A stretch of 64,000 bases of DNA, from the NCBI GenBank assembly GCA_023432225.1, contig JAEYUW010000036.1:186001-250000 (forward strand), in the 5' to 3' direction. The stretch is from Verrucomicrobiota bacterium (lineage in GTDB: Bacteria > Verrucomicrobiota > Verrucomicrobiia > Opitutales > Opitutaceae). The position numbers were made by a program, and so were the translations under genes. A model generated the notes under the pieces. That model had not been told where the DNA came from and made no database searches. It saw only the letters and a program-made list of their open reading frames with translations. How positions within the stretch are numbered: position 1 is the first letter of the stretch; the number at the start of each line of letters is the position of its first letter. This document shows positions 34,908-43,529 of the stretch, in pieces.

Positions 34908-37055
34908 ATGCGTCACCTTCTGTTGATTCCCGTGTTGTCGGTGTTGTCCCTCGCCGCGCTGGCGGCGCCGATCGATCGGCAGGCCGTGGTCGAGCGCCAC
35001 GCGGTGCGTCTCACGCGGATCGATGTCGAAAGCCCGCTCAGCGTGGGCAACGGCGATTTCGCGTTCACGGTCGACCCGACGGGTCTGCAGACCTTCGAGA
35101 GTCATTTCTACGACGAGGGTATCCCGCTCGAGACCAGTTCGACGCTGCCGTGGGCCTGGCACGAATTTCCGAACCCCGAGGGGCTGAAGCTCGACGACGC
35201 GATGATGCCGCACAATTTTCACGGTCGCACCGTGATGTTCGCGGGCCGGCAAAACAGTCCGGCGGGGAAATATTTCCGCGAGAATCCGCACCCGATCCCG
35301 CTCGGCCAGATCAGCCTGTGGCTCGACGGGCGGGTGGTGGAGGAAGTCGAGCTGTCGGCGATCGAGCAGACGCTGAATCCTTGGACGGGCGTCGTGCGCA
35401 GCGCTTATACTCTCGGCGGTGAGCCTGTCGTGGTGGAAACCGTCGCGCATGCCGCGGCGGCGGCGGCGGCGGTGCGCATCGAGTCTCCGCTGGTGCGCGC
35501 GGGGCGGCTCGCGGTGCATTTCCGTTTTCCGTATTCCTACAAACTCGGTTCGCGCAACAAGCCGCCGTTCGCGTGGGATCACCCGGACAAGCATCGGACG
35601 ACGCTCGTGTCGCGTGGCGAAAAACTCGTCGAGCTCCGGCGCGAACTCGATGCGAGTCGCTACGTGGCGCGCGTGCGCTGGGAGGGCGCGGCGGAGTTGG
35701 CCGAGCAGGCGCCGCATCATTTCCGCCTGCAATCGCGCGGCGGTGACGTGCTGGCCTTCGCGTGTGAGTTCGCGGCCGACGCGGCCGATGCGGTCGCGCA
35801 GCCGGAGCGCGCGCTGAGTTATGCTGACGTGCGCGCGTCGAGCGTGGCGGGTTGGAAGGATTACTGGACGCGCGGCGGCATCGTCGATCTCTCCGGCAGC
35901 ACCGATCCGCGGGCGAAGGAGCTCGAGCGCCGCATCATCCTGTCGCTCTATCTCGTGAAGGTGAACTACGCGGGCGCGTTTCCGCCGTCGGAGGACGGGC
36001 TGACGAACATCACCTGGTTCGGAAAGCACCACTCGGAAATGTATTTCTGGCACGCGGCGCATTTCTACGTGTGGGGCCGCACGGAGCTGCTCGAGAAGAG
36101 CCTCGCGTGGTATCGCGACGTGCTGCTGCCGGCCGGCTTGAAGGATGCGCAGGCGCAGGGCTTCGACGGTGTGCGCTGGCCGAAGATGTCGGGCATCGAC
36201 GGTCGCACCGGGCCGGGCACGATCAACCCCTACATCATCTGGAACCAGCCGAACCCGATCGCGCTGTGCGAACTGGTTTACCGCGCCAAGCCGACACGCG
36301 AGACGCTGGAGCGTTACCGCGATGTCGTGTTCGAATCGGCGAAATTTCTCGCGTCGTTCGCGCACCTCGATCCGAAGACCAATCGCTACGTGCTCGGTCC
36401 GCCGATCAAGAACGTGAGCGAGAAGGCCGGCGCCAACACCACGCAGAATCCGACCTTCGAGCTGGCTTACTGGCACTACGGGCTGAAGGTCGCGCAACAG
36501 TGGCGCGAGCGACTCGGCCTCACGCCCGAGCCGAAGTGGGCGGATGTGCTCGCGAAACTTTCGCCGCTGCCGGTGAGCCCCGAGGGTTTCTACGTCGAAA
36601 TCGAAACGCAGCCGGACATTTATCAGCACCAGGGCGGCGCGCCGACGTCGATGTTGATGGCGCTCGGTTTCATGCCGAAGACCGACGTCGTCGATCGCGA
36701 CACGATGCGTCGCACGTTCCACGAGGTGCTGCGCCGTAACGGCGGCCCGACGGCCTGGGTGAGCTGGGCCTACGGACAGGGCGCGCTGACAGCGACGCGT
36801 TTGGGCGAACCGCAGACGGCGGTGGAGATTCTGTGCAATCCCGCGCCCGCGGCGCGTTTCATGACCAACGGCCACGTGCGTCGCCCGAAGGAACCGGACA
36901 ACTGCCCGGCTTACCTGCCGGTGAATGCGGCGATGTTGCTTGCCGTCGGCACGATGGCCGGCGGCTGGGACGGCGCGCCGGCGGGTGAGGCGCCGGGTTT
37001 TCCGAAGGAGAACGGCTGGGTGGTGCGCGCCGAGGGGCTCAACCGCATGCCGTGA
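34908..37055 (+). CDS. Secreted six-hairpin (alpha/alpha)6 glycoside hydrolase-like protein
   Basis: A 715-residue protein from the ATG at 34908 with a signal peptide (LLLIPVLSVLSLAALA). An N-terminal beta-sandwich (~20-320; SVGNGDFAFTVDPTGLQTF) precedes a helical catalytic region resembling GH65/GH95/GH78 clans: NITWFGKHHSEMYFWHAAHF, NPYIIWNQPNPIALCELVYR, TQNPTFELAYWHYGLKVAQQWRERLG. A candidate acidic catalyst is the Glu of HHSEMYFW or NPTFELAYW; I cannot assign the family or substrate. A GCG-repeat encodes seven alanines near residue 185. The neighbours, a LacI regulator and a TonB receptor, make a sugar-utilisation role likely. It converges with the LacI gene. Confidence 0.8.
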   Translation: MRHLLLIPVLSVLSLAALAAPIDRQAVVERHAVRLTRIDVESPLSVGNGDFAFTVDPTGLQTFESHFYDEGIPLETSSTLPWAWHEFPNPEGLKLDDAMMPHNFHGRTVMFAGRQNSPAGKYFRENPHPIPLGQISLWLDGRVVEEVELSAIEQTLNPWTGVVRSAYTLGGEPVVVETVAHAAAAAAAVRIESPLVRAGRLAVHFRFPYSYKLGSRNKPPFAWDHPDKHRTTLVSRGEKLVELRRELDASRYVARVRWEGAAELAEQAPHHFRLQSRGGDVLAFACEFAADAADAVAQPERALSYADVRASSVAGWKDYWTRGGIVDLSGSTDPRAKELERRIILSLYLVKVNYAGAFPPSEDGLTNITWFGKHHSEMYFWHAAHFYVWGRTELLEKSLAWYRDVLLPAGLKDAQAQGFDGVRWPKMSGIDGRTGPGTINPYIIWNQPNPIALCELVYRAKPTRETLERYRDVVFESAKFLASFAHLDPKTNRYVLGPPIKNVSEKAGANTTQNPTFELAYWHYGLKVAQQWRERLGLTPEPKWADVLAKLSPLPVSPEGFYVEIETQPDIYQHQGGAPTSMLMALGFMPKTDVVDRDTMRRTFHEVLRRNGGPTAWVSWAYGQGALTATRLGEPQTAVEILCNPAPAARFMTNGHVRRPKEPDNCPAYLPVNAAMLLAVGTMAGGWDGAPAGEAPGFPKENGWVVRAEGLNRMP
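35451..35474 (+). repeat. GCG-rich simple repeat encoding a poly-Ala run
   Basis: GCC followed by six GCG triplets and a GTG encodes AAAAAAAV in the glycosidase-like protein. Such triplet runs are prone to slippage, in frame. Confidence 0.6.
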
Positions 37056-37106
37056 TCCCAGTCGGACGCATGCTGTGGATGGGCGTCGGTGTCCTTACCG
37101 GCGCCT

Positions 37107-37129
37107 GTCGCCGCTGGGACAGCGGCGAC
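37107..37129. repeat. Palindromic intergenic repeat, family A (GTCGCCGCTG-3-CAGCGGCGAC)
   Basis: A perfect 10-bp inverted repeat with a 3-nt centre, between the convergent glycosidase and LacI genes. Read on the minus strand it is preceded by AAAGGTG, as in the copy at 43378-43400 (AAAGATG). A further copy is at 62354-62376. Possible bidirectional terminator or REP-like element. Confidence 0.75.
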
Positions 37130-37207
37130 CACCTTTGAGTTTGCCGTTCTTCGGTCGAGAATCGCATCCGACTCCGTGAGTCCTGCTCAGCGGCGCTGCA
37201 TCGCGAC

Positions 37208-38239
37208 TCAGCTGCGAGCCTGCAGCGTCGGCCCGTCGACCCAGCGCATCGGCACCGTGGTGTTCGATGGCAGTTCGGGGATGCCGTAGGTGTTCTGGTG
37301 GATTTGCGAAATCACCAGCTCGATCGCGCGCACGCCGACATTATACGGGCGCTGATCGAGACCGGCGCAGGGCTCGGCGTTCAGGCCCAGGTTGAGGCAG
37401 CAAAAGCCGTGCGTCTCGGGCACGCGGGCACCGCATTCCTGCATCCACGCAATCATCTCGGCACGATGGCCCACGACGACGTCCGGCTGGTGTTCGCGGA
37501 ACCAGCGTTTGAAGATCTCCGCGTTCATGGCGGGCAGGAACAGAGGCGGGACCGCCTGGATCTCCGGCGTCAGATGACGGAACGCCAGGAACGCGGCGAG
37601 CCAGCGGTTATGCAGCCGTGTGCTCTCCTGCTCGAGCAGCACGAGTCCCGGACGACGATAGCCCAGTTCGCGCAGCTGGGTCATGGCCAGTTCCATGCCG
37701 CGCGGGTGATCCGGGCAAACCGACGCGAGGCCCGGCCGATCCATCAAATAGTCCGCGTAAACCCCCGTCAGTCCCGGCCAGCTCAGTTGCCGGAAATCCG
37801 GCGTGTGCCACGCCGGCATGATCAACACGCCGCGGATGCCGCGCGTGCGCAGGATCGTGTCGAGCCGCGCGACAGAGAGCCGGCGTTGCTCGACGACGAA
37901 GTGCTCGAGCTTGAAGCCCAGCTCCAGACCGCGATCCGTGGCGCCTTGCAGCAAATCGCGCCAATACGCGCCCGGGAACGGCACGCGCGCCGGCTCCTCC
38001 TGGCCGATCGCGGCGAGCACGCCTTGGAACGATCCTAAGCGCTTGCGGCGCACGTCGCTCAACAACGAGCTGGCGAGCGGATTGAAGCGATAGCCCGATT
38101 CGCGCGCGAGGCGCTGGATGCGCTCGCGCGTTTCCGGCCGCACGCGCGGGTGGTTGCGCAAGGCCTCGGATACGGTCGTGCGCGACACGCCGAGCGCTTC
38201 GGCGAGGCTGCGGATCGTTGGGCGGACATGGGCACTCAC
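37208..38239 (-). CDS. LacI-family transcriptional regulator
   Basis: A 343-residue protein starting at GTG 38239: the conserved HTH (RPTIRSLAEALGVSRTTVSEALRNHPRVRPETRERIQRLARESGY) begins five codons later and no ATG is suitably placed. The hinge helix region is FNPLASSLLSDVRR. The C-terminal periplasmic-binding-protein-like domain has GVLIMPAW, GYRRPGLVLLEQES, PDVVVGHRAEMIAWM and YNVGVRAIELVISQI. The long 38356 version is not needed. It diverges from a TonB receptor gene (203-bp gap) and converges with a glycosidase gene, so it probably represses a carbohydrate-uptake locus. Confidence 0.9.
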   Translation of the reverse strand: MSAHVRPTIRSLAEALGVSRTTVSEALRNHPRVRPETRERIQRLARESGYRFNPLASSLLSDVRRKRLGSFQGVLAAIGQEEPARVPFPGAYWRDLLQGATDRGLELGFKLEHFVVEQRRLSVARLDTILRTRGIRGVLIMPAWHTPDFRQLSWPGLTGVYADYLMDRPGLASVCPDHPRGMELAMTQLRELGYRRPGLVLLEQESTRLHNRWLAAFLAFRHLTPEIQAVPPLFLPAMNAEIFKRWFREHQPDVVVGHRAEMIAWMQECGARVPETHGFCCLNLGLNAEPCAGLDQRPYNVGVRAIELVISQIHQNTYGIPELPSNTTVPMRWVDGPTLQARS

Positions 38240-38442
38240 GGCGTGGAAGTCTTTCGGGGGCCGTAACGGACGACAATAGTCTGTCAATTCGGACGGAACG
38301 AAAGTGCAGCCGTTGCCCCACGGTGGCGCGAGGCGAAAGGTGGCGCACCAAGCCACCCCGAGGTCCCTTTGCGGCCCTCCGCCGCGGCCAACTGCTCGTC
38401 ACCTCGACGTGAGCAGGAGGATTCGCGGGCTGTTTCAATCCC

Positions 38443-41400
38443 ATGACCCACCAGCTATTCGGAATCCGTTCGCTCCGCGCCGGCGTGCTCGGAGCTGCGC
38501 TTTTTGCCGGCCTGACCGGCAGCGCCCAGCAGGTCGCGACGCCCGCTGTCCCCGCCAAAACCGACGAGGATGTTCCCACGCGGCCCATCCCCGTCACGAC
38601 CAACGCATCGGCGCCCAAGAGTGGTGACGAGGAAGTGGTCATGCTCTCGCCGTTCCAGGTGAACTCGTCGAAATCCGAGGGCTACCGCGCGACGGCCACG
38701 ATGTCGGGCACGCGCCTCAACACCCCGCTCGAGGATTTGGCCGCCTCCATCTCCGTCGTCACGAAGGAGCAGCTCCAGGACACGGCCGCGGTCGACATCA
38801 ACGACGTGTTCAAATACGAGCTGAGCACGGAAGGCACTTCGCAGTGGACCGACTTCACGGTCGACCGCGGCAACGTCACCGACAACGTCTCGCGCGATCC
38901 CAACAGCGCCAACCGCGTGCGCGGCCTGACATCCGCCAACGTCGCGTTGAACGGCTTCGGCACGAACATCCCACTCGATTCCTACAACGTCGATGCGGTG
39001 GAAATTTCCCGCGGCCCGAACTCGGCCGTGTTCGGTCTCGGCAACACGGGCGGCGGCATCAACCTGATCAAGGCTCGCGCCAATCCCACCCGGGACAGCA
39101 TGTCGTTCACGACGCGCGCCGACAGCTACGACGGTTACCGCGGCAGCTTCGACCTGAACCGCATGGTGCTCCGCGACGTCCTCGCACTGCGTCTCATGGG
39201 CGTTTACGAGGACAAGGGCTACGTCCGCAAACCGTCCGAAGACCTGACGCGTCGTCTCGAACTCGTGACGATGTTCCGGCCGTTCAAGCGGACGACGATC
39301 AGCACCAGCTTCGAGTCCTACCGCAATCAGAACAACCGGCCGAATTCGCTGACTCCGCGCGACACCATCACGGACTGGATCAACAGCGGCCGCCCGACAT
39401 GGGACCCGATCACGCAGACCGTCCACCTCGCGAACGGCACGAGCATCGGGCCGGTCGCCACCGGCAGCGAAGCCACGCTGTTGCCTTACGGCCTCGCGGT
39501 GACCGACTCGAATTTCCAGAACAGCCCCAGCCTCTACATCAACCCGGACGGCAGCGTCGGGCTCTTCACGATCAGCCGCCTGCCCAACGCCACCGGCACC
39601 GGCCCGACCAACGTTTCCGGCACCGGCCGCCTGATGCAGAATGGCAGCTACTACATCCGCAACTCCGCCAAATTCCCGCTCTATAATCCGGCGCAGATCA
39701 CGGATCAGAGCCTCTACGACTGGACCTCGGTCAACCTCGTCGCGCCGAATTTTGCGCGCCGCAAGGGCGAGACCACCAGCGTCATGATCGAGCAGGGCAT
39801 CTTGGACACCGATCGCCAGAAGCTGGCGCTCGAAGCCGCGTGGGTCCGGCAGAAAATCTCGACCCACGACCGCCGCTTCCTCGGCACCGGTGGCGCGAAC
39901 CTCCAGCCCTACATCGACGTCAACGAGCGGCTGCTCGACGGCACCGTCAATCCCTACTTCCTCCGCACCTACATCGGCGGTGCCGCGCCGCGCACGACGC
40001 TGGGCCGCGATAACTCCGACAGCTACCGCGCCACGCTGGCTTACGACCTCGATCTCTCGCGCGAAAAGAACCTCCTCCGCTGGCTCGGTCGCAATCGCTT
40101 CAGCCTCTACAGCGAATACCGCACCTTCGAAGGCGGCAGCATTGGCTTCCAGGATACCGCGTCGTCCCTCAATCCGTGGATGGGCACGGTCACCACGCGC
40201 AACAACACGCCGTATCGCACCTATCCGCGTTACTACATCGGCGACGCCAACGGGCAGAACATCGACTACGCACCGGCCGGCTCGCCCACGCCGCCTTACA
40301 CGCTGCCGCTGCGTTACTACAACGGCGTCACCGGCCAGTGGATCACGGAAGACACGACCTACGATCTCTACTACAACGCCGGTCGTTACAACAAACGCCT
40401 CCTCAGCACCGTCGGCGCCGTCTGGCAGGGCTGGTTCTGGGACGGCCGCATCGTGCCGATGTTCGGCATCCGCGAAGACCGCAACCGCACGCGCGAAGCC
40501 AACGCAGCCATCAATCCCACCGCGGCCACGAACGGCTACTACGATTACTCGCCGGTCTACGAATACGGCACCAATGACTGGGTGAAGAACAAGAAGCCCA
40601 CGAAGACCTACGGCCTCGTCGTCAAGCCCCTGAGTTGGCTCTTCCTCAATTACAGCCAGGCGAACGCCTTCAGCCCCGGCTCGACCACTTACGACGTCTG
40701 GGGCCAGCCGTTGCCCGACCCCAGCGGCGAATCGAAGGACTACGGCTTCACGCTGCTCCTGCTCGACGGCAAACTACAGATCACGGCCAAACAATTCGAG
40801 ACCGTCGACATCGGCCGCAGCACGAGCGAGCTCAACACGATCGTCCAGCGCGCCATCCGCATGGATCGCCGCAGTTCCGGCGGCGATCCCGGCCTGACCG
40901 ACTGGTATATTTCGCGCCTGCAGGTCATCAACCCGAGCATCGATCAGGCGACCGCCGTCGCCGAAGCGCTCAAGGTCACCGGCGCCGACTACGACTACCT
41001 GCGCAGCCACATCAACAAGGGCCACGGCGATGCGAGCAACTCCTACTCGAGCGGCCGTGAGGTGGAGATCCTCTACAACCCGACGCGCTACTGGCGCATG
41101 AAGCTGACCGCTGCGCAGTCCACTCCGCTCAACGGCATCATGTCGCCCGCCGTGCAGGACTACATCAACAGCCGCATGGAAACGTGGTTGAGCATCAAGG
41201 ACCCGGTGACCGGCTACAACTGGTGGACCACGGCCGCCGAGAACGGCACCGTCGCCCGCGACTGGTATACGAACAACGTCCTCGCGAACCTGAAGCTCGC
41301 CGTCGCGCTCCAAGGCAAGCGCCGCACGCAGACCCGAGAATACCGCGCGTCCTTCCTTACCAGCTACGACCTCGCCGGCATGACCAGCAATCGCCTCATC

Positions 41401-41730
41401 AGCCCGCTGACCGTCGGCGGCTCCCTCCGCTGGGAGGATGAGGGCTCGATCGGCTTCCTCGGCGCGGCTCCCGATGCCGACGGCGTCGTGCGCGAATACG
41501 ACCCGAACAAGCCGGTCTGGCAAAAGGGCAACACCGTCGTCGACCTGCACGCGAAGTATCGCCTGAAGTTCTTCAGCGGGAAAGTCCGCTGCACGCTGCA
41601 GCTGAACGTGAACAACGTGTTCGAAGACGGCAAACTGCAGCCGGTCGCGGTCAATCCGGATGGCTCGCCGTGGGCGTTCCGTATCGTCGACCCGCGCCAG
41701 TTCATCCTCTCGGCGACGTTCGATCTCTGA
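38443..41730 (+). CDS. TonB-dependent outer-membrane receptor (large Opitutaceae type)
   Basis: A 1095-residue protein with a signal peptide (GVLGAALFAGLTGSAQQ), a long proline/lysine linker, and the VVMLSPFQVNSSKSEGYRATATMSGTRL plug entry typical of this verrucomicrobial paralogue group. The plug (LEDLAASISVVTKEQLQDT, VRGLTS, VEISRGPNSAVFGLGNTGGGINLIKARANP) is followed by a long barrel that ends in FILSATFDL with a terminal aromatic/hydrophobic strand. There is no STN domain, so transport without sigma signalling is expected. It lies beside a LacI regulator and a glycosidase gene, suggesting oligosaccharide import across the outer membrane. Confidence 0.93.
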   Translation: MTHQLFGIRSLRAGVLGAALFAGLTGSAQQVATPAVPAKTDEDVPTRPIPVTTNASAPKSGDEEVVMLSPFQVNSSKSEGYRATATMSGTRLNTPLEDLAASISVVTKEQLQDTAAVDINDVFKYELSTEGTSQWTDFTVDRGNVTDNVSRDPNSANRVRGLTSANVALNGFGTNIPLDSYNVDAVEISRGPNSAVFGLGNTGGGINLIKARANPTRDSMSFTTRADSYDGYRGSFDLNRMVLRDVLALRLMGVYEDKGYVRKPSEDLTRRLELVTMFRPFKRTTISTSFESYRNQNNRPNSLTPRDTITDWINSGRPTWDPITQTVHLANGTSIGPVATGSEATLLPYGLAVTDSNFQNSPSLYINPDGSVGLFTISRLPNATGTGPTNVSGTGRLMQNGSYYIRNSAKFPLYNPAQITDQSLYDWTSVNLVAPNFARRKGETTSVMIEQGILDTDRQKLALEAAWVRQKISTHDRRFLGTGGANLQPYIDVNERLLDGTVNPYFLRTYIGGAAPRTTLGRDNSDSYRATLAYDLDLSREKNLLRWLGRNRFSLYSEYRTFEGGSIGFQDTASSLNPWMGTVTTRNNTPYRTYPRYYIGDANGQNIDYAPAGSPTPPYTLPLRYYNGVTGQWITEDTTYDLYYNAGRYNKRLLSTVGAVWQGWFWDGRIVPMFGIREDRNRTREANAAINPTAATNGYYDYSPVYEYGTNDWVKNKKPTKTYGLVVKPLSWLFLNYSQANAFSPGSTTYDVWGQPLPDPSGESKDYGFTLLLLDGKLQITAKQFETVDIGRSTSELNTIVQRAIRMDRRSSGGDPGLTDWYISRLQVINPSIDQATAVAEALKVTGADYDYLRSHINKGHGDASNSYSSGREVEILYNPTRYWRMKLTAAQSTPLNGIMSPAVQDYINSRMETWLSIKDPVTGYNWWTTAAENGTVARDWYTNNVLANLKLAVALQGKRRTQTREYRASFLTSYDLAGMTSNRLISPLTVGGSLRWEDEGSIGFLGAAPDADGVVREYDPNKPVWQKGNTVVDLHAKYRLKFFSGKVRCTLQLNVNNVFEDGKLQPVAVNPDGSPWAFRIVDPRQFILSATFDL

Positions 41731-41784
41731 GGTTCTAACGCTGAGCCGTCGCGCACGCTGCGCGAAAAACGAAACACTCATCTC

Positions 41785-41819
41785 GCCGCCTCGGCCCCGT
41801 GCCGAGGCGGCTTTGTTTT
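41785..41819 (+). terminator. Rho-independent terminator after the TonB receptor gene
   Basis: GCCGCCTCGGC-cccgt-GCCGAGGCGGC is an 11-bp perfect stem followed by TTTGTTTT, 55 bp past the stop. Confidence 0.92.
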
Positions 41820-41951
41820 GCGTGTCCCGGACATGGCGCGCGTCGCGTCGTTTATGTCGTGAAATCCGCGCCTGCGACAGACCGAGGCATTGCTTCTGAC
41901 GTCGTGGCGCGAAACGGTCGCTGCGCTTATCTTCCCCAAACACTGCGCCCC

Positions 41952-43295
41952 ATGAATCCTTACGTAGCCGAAGTTCTCGATGTCGTCACCCGCCGCAATG
42001 CTGGCGAAGCGGAGTTCCTTCAAGCCGTGCACGAGGTCCTCGAGTCTCTCGGCCCCGTGATCGAGCGCCGTCGCAAATACCGCGACGCCCGCATCCTCGA
42101 GCGCATCGTCGAGCCCGAGCGTCAGATCGTTTTCCGCGTCGCCTGGCTCGACGACGCCGGCCGCCCGCAGGTCAATCGCGGCTTTCGCGTCCAATACAAC
42201 AGCGCCATCGGACCCTACAAGGGCGGCCTCCGCTTTCACCCGAGCGTCAACCTCGGCATCCTGAAGTTCCTCGGTTTCGAGCAGACCTTTAAAAATTCCC
42301 TCACCACGCTGCCGATGGGCGGCGGCAAGGGCGGCTCCGACTTCGACCCGAAGGGCAAAAGCGAGGCCGAAGTCATGCGCTTTTGTCAGAGCTTCATGAC
42401 GGAGCTCTATCGGCACATTGGCCCCAACGTCGACGTGCCCGCGGGCGACATCGGCGTCGGTGGCCGCGAAGTCGGCTACATGTTCGGCCAATACAAGCGC
42501 ATCACGTCCGACTTCTCCGGCGTGCTCACCGGCAAGGGCCTGAAGTGGGGCGGCTCGCTCATCCGCCCCGAGGCGACCGGCTACGGCGCGGTTTATTTCG
42601 CCGAGGAGATGCTCAAGACGCGCAGCGAGAACCTCGCCGGCAAGGTCTGCACCGTCTCCGGTTCGGGCAACGTGGCCCAATACACCGTCGAGAAACTTCT
42701 CCAACTCGGCGCCAAGCCCGTCACGCTTTCCGACTCCGCCGGCACCATTCACGACCCCGCCGGCATCAACGCCGAGAAGCTCGCGTGGGTCATGGACCTC
42801 AAGAACGTCCGCCGCGGCCGCATCGCCGAATACACCGCGCAATTCCCCGGCTCCACCTTCCACGCCGATCTGCGCCCGTGGCACGTGCCGTGCGATTGCG
42901 CTTTCCCGAGCGCCACGCAGAACGAGATCAATCCCCAGGACGCCGCCACCCTCGTGAAGAATGGCTGCACGCTCGTCTCCGAAGGCGCCAACATGCCGTC
43001 CACGCCGGACGCCGTTGCCACCTTCCTCGCGAACAAAATTCTCTACGGCCCGGGCAAGGCCGCCAACGCCGGCGGTGTCGCCACCTCCGGTCTCGAGATG
43101 TCGCAGAATTCGCTCCGCCTGAGCTGGACGCGCGAGGAGGTCGATCGCCGCCTGCACGACATCATGGTCAACATCCACGAGAGCGCGCGTCGCACCGCCG
43201 AGGAATACGGCCAGCCGGGCAACTACGTGCTCGGCGCCAATATCGCCGGCTTCGTGAAAGTCGCCGACGCCATGATCGAGCAAGGCGTGGTCTGA
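41952..43295 (+). CDS. gdhA: Glutamate dehydrogenase (NADP-type, GdhA family)
   Basis: A 447-residue enzyme, the usual length for hexameric NADP-GDH; the start at 41952 (MNPYVAEVLD) matches family N-termini. The catalytic region is YKGGLRFHPSVNLGILKFLGFEQ and PMGGGKGGSDFDPKGKS, with the active-site Lys in PMGGGKGG. DVPAGDIGVGGREVGYMFGQYK and the Rossmann fold VSGSGNVAQY follow, then SEGANMPSTPDA. It catalyses reductive amination of 2-oxoglutarate by ammonium in the cytosol. The 221-bp upstream gap holds the receptor terminator; no operon partner downstream. Confidence 0.95.
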   Translation: MNPYVAEVLDVVTRRNAGEAEFLQAVHEVLESLGPVIERRRKYRDARILERIVEPERQIVFRVAWLDDAGRPQVNRGFRVQYNSAIGPYKGGLRFHPSVNLGILKFLGFEQTFKNSLTTLPMGGGKGGSDFDPKGKSEAEVMRFCQSFMTELYRHIGPNVDVPAGDIGVGGREVGYMFGQYKRITSDFSGVLTGKGLKWGGSLIRPEATGYGAVYFAEEMLKTRSENLAGKVCTVSGSGNVAQYTVEKLLQLGAKPVTLSDSAGTIHDPAGINAEKLAWVMDLKNVRRGRIAEYTAQFPGSTFHADLRPWHVPCDCAFPSATQNEINPQDAATLVKNGCTLVSEGANMPSTPDAVATFLANKILYGPGKAANAGGVATSGLEMSQNSLRLSWTREEVDRRLHDIMVNIHESARRTAEEYGQPGNYVLGANIAGFVKVADAMIEQGVV

Positions 43296-43377
43296 GCCGT
43301 CGCTCGTCTCGAGGGCGCGGCTCCACCCGCGCCGTGGTCGGGCGAAAGCCGGATTCTCCACACCAAACCTAAAGATG

Positions 43378-43400
43378 GTCGCCGCTGTCCCAGCGACGAC
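43378..43400. repeat. Palindromic intergenic repeat, family A copy 2
   Basis: GTCGCCGCTG-tcc-CAGCGACGAC differs at one arm position from the perfect copies at 37107 and 62354. It sits 82 bp downstream of gdhA in the 234-bp gap to the next gene, which otherwise shows nothing I can name. Confidence 0.7.
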
Positions 43401-43529
43401 AAGCGCCCGCTCGCATCTCGCCGTCCACCGATCGCGCGATCCTCACTCACGTTTGCGGGGATCGCGCGCGTTTCGGCTCGGGTCTCGCGCCCGCGCCTTT
43501 TTTCGCCCAGCTTTTTCCGTCGCATCGTC

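Noticed and set aside
38240..38442. LacI operator in the divergent regulator/receptor gap
   Set aside because: Only a weak CCGTAACGG-like symmetry near 38260; not enough to name an operator.
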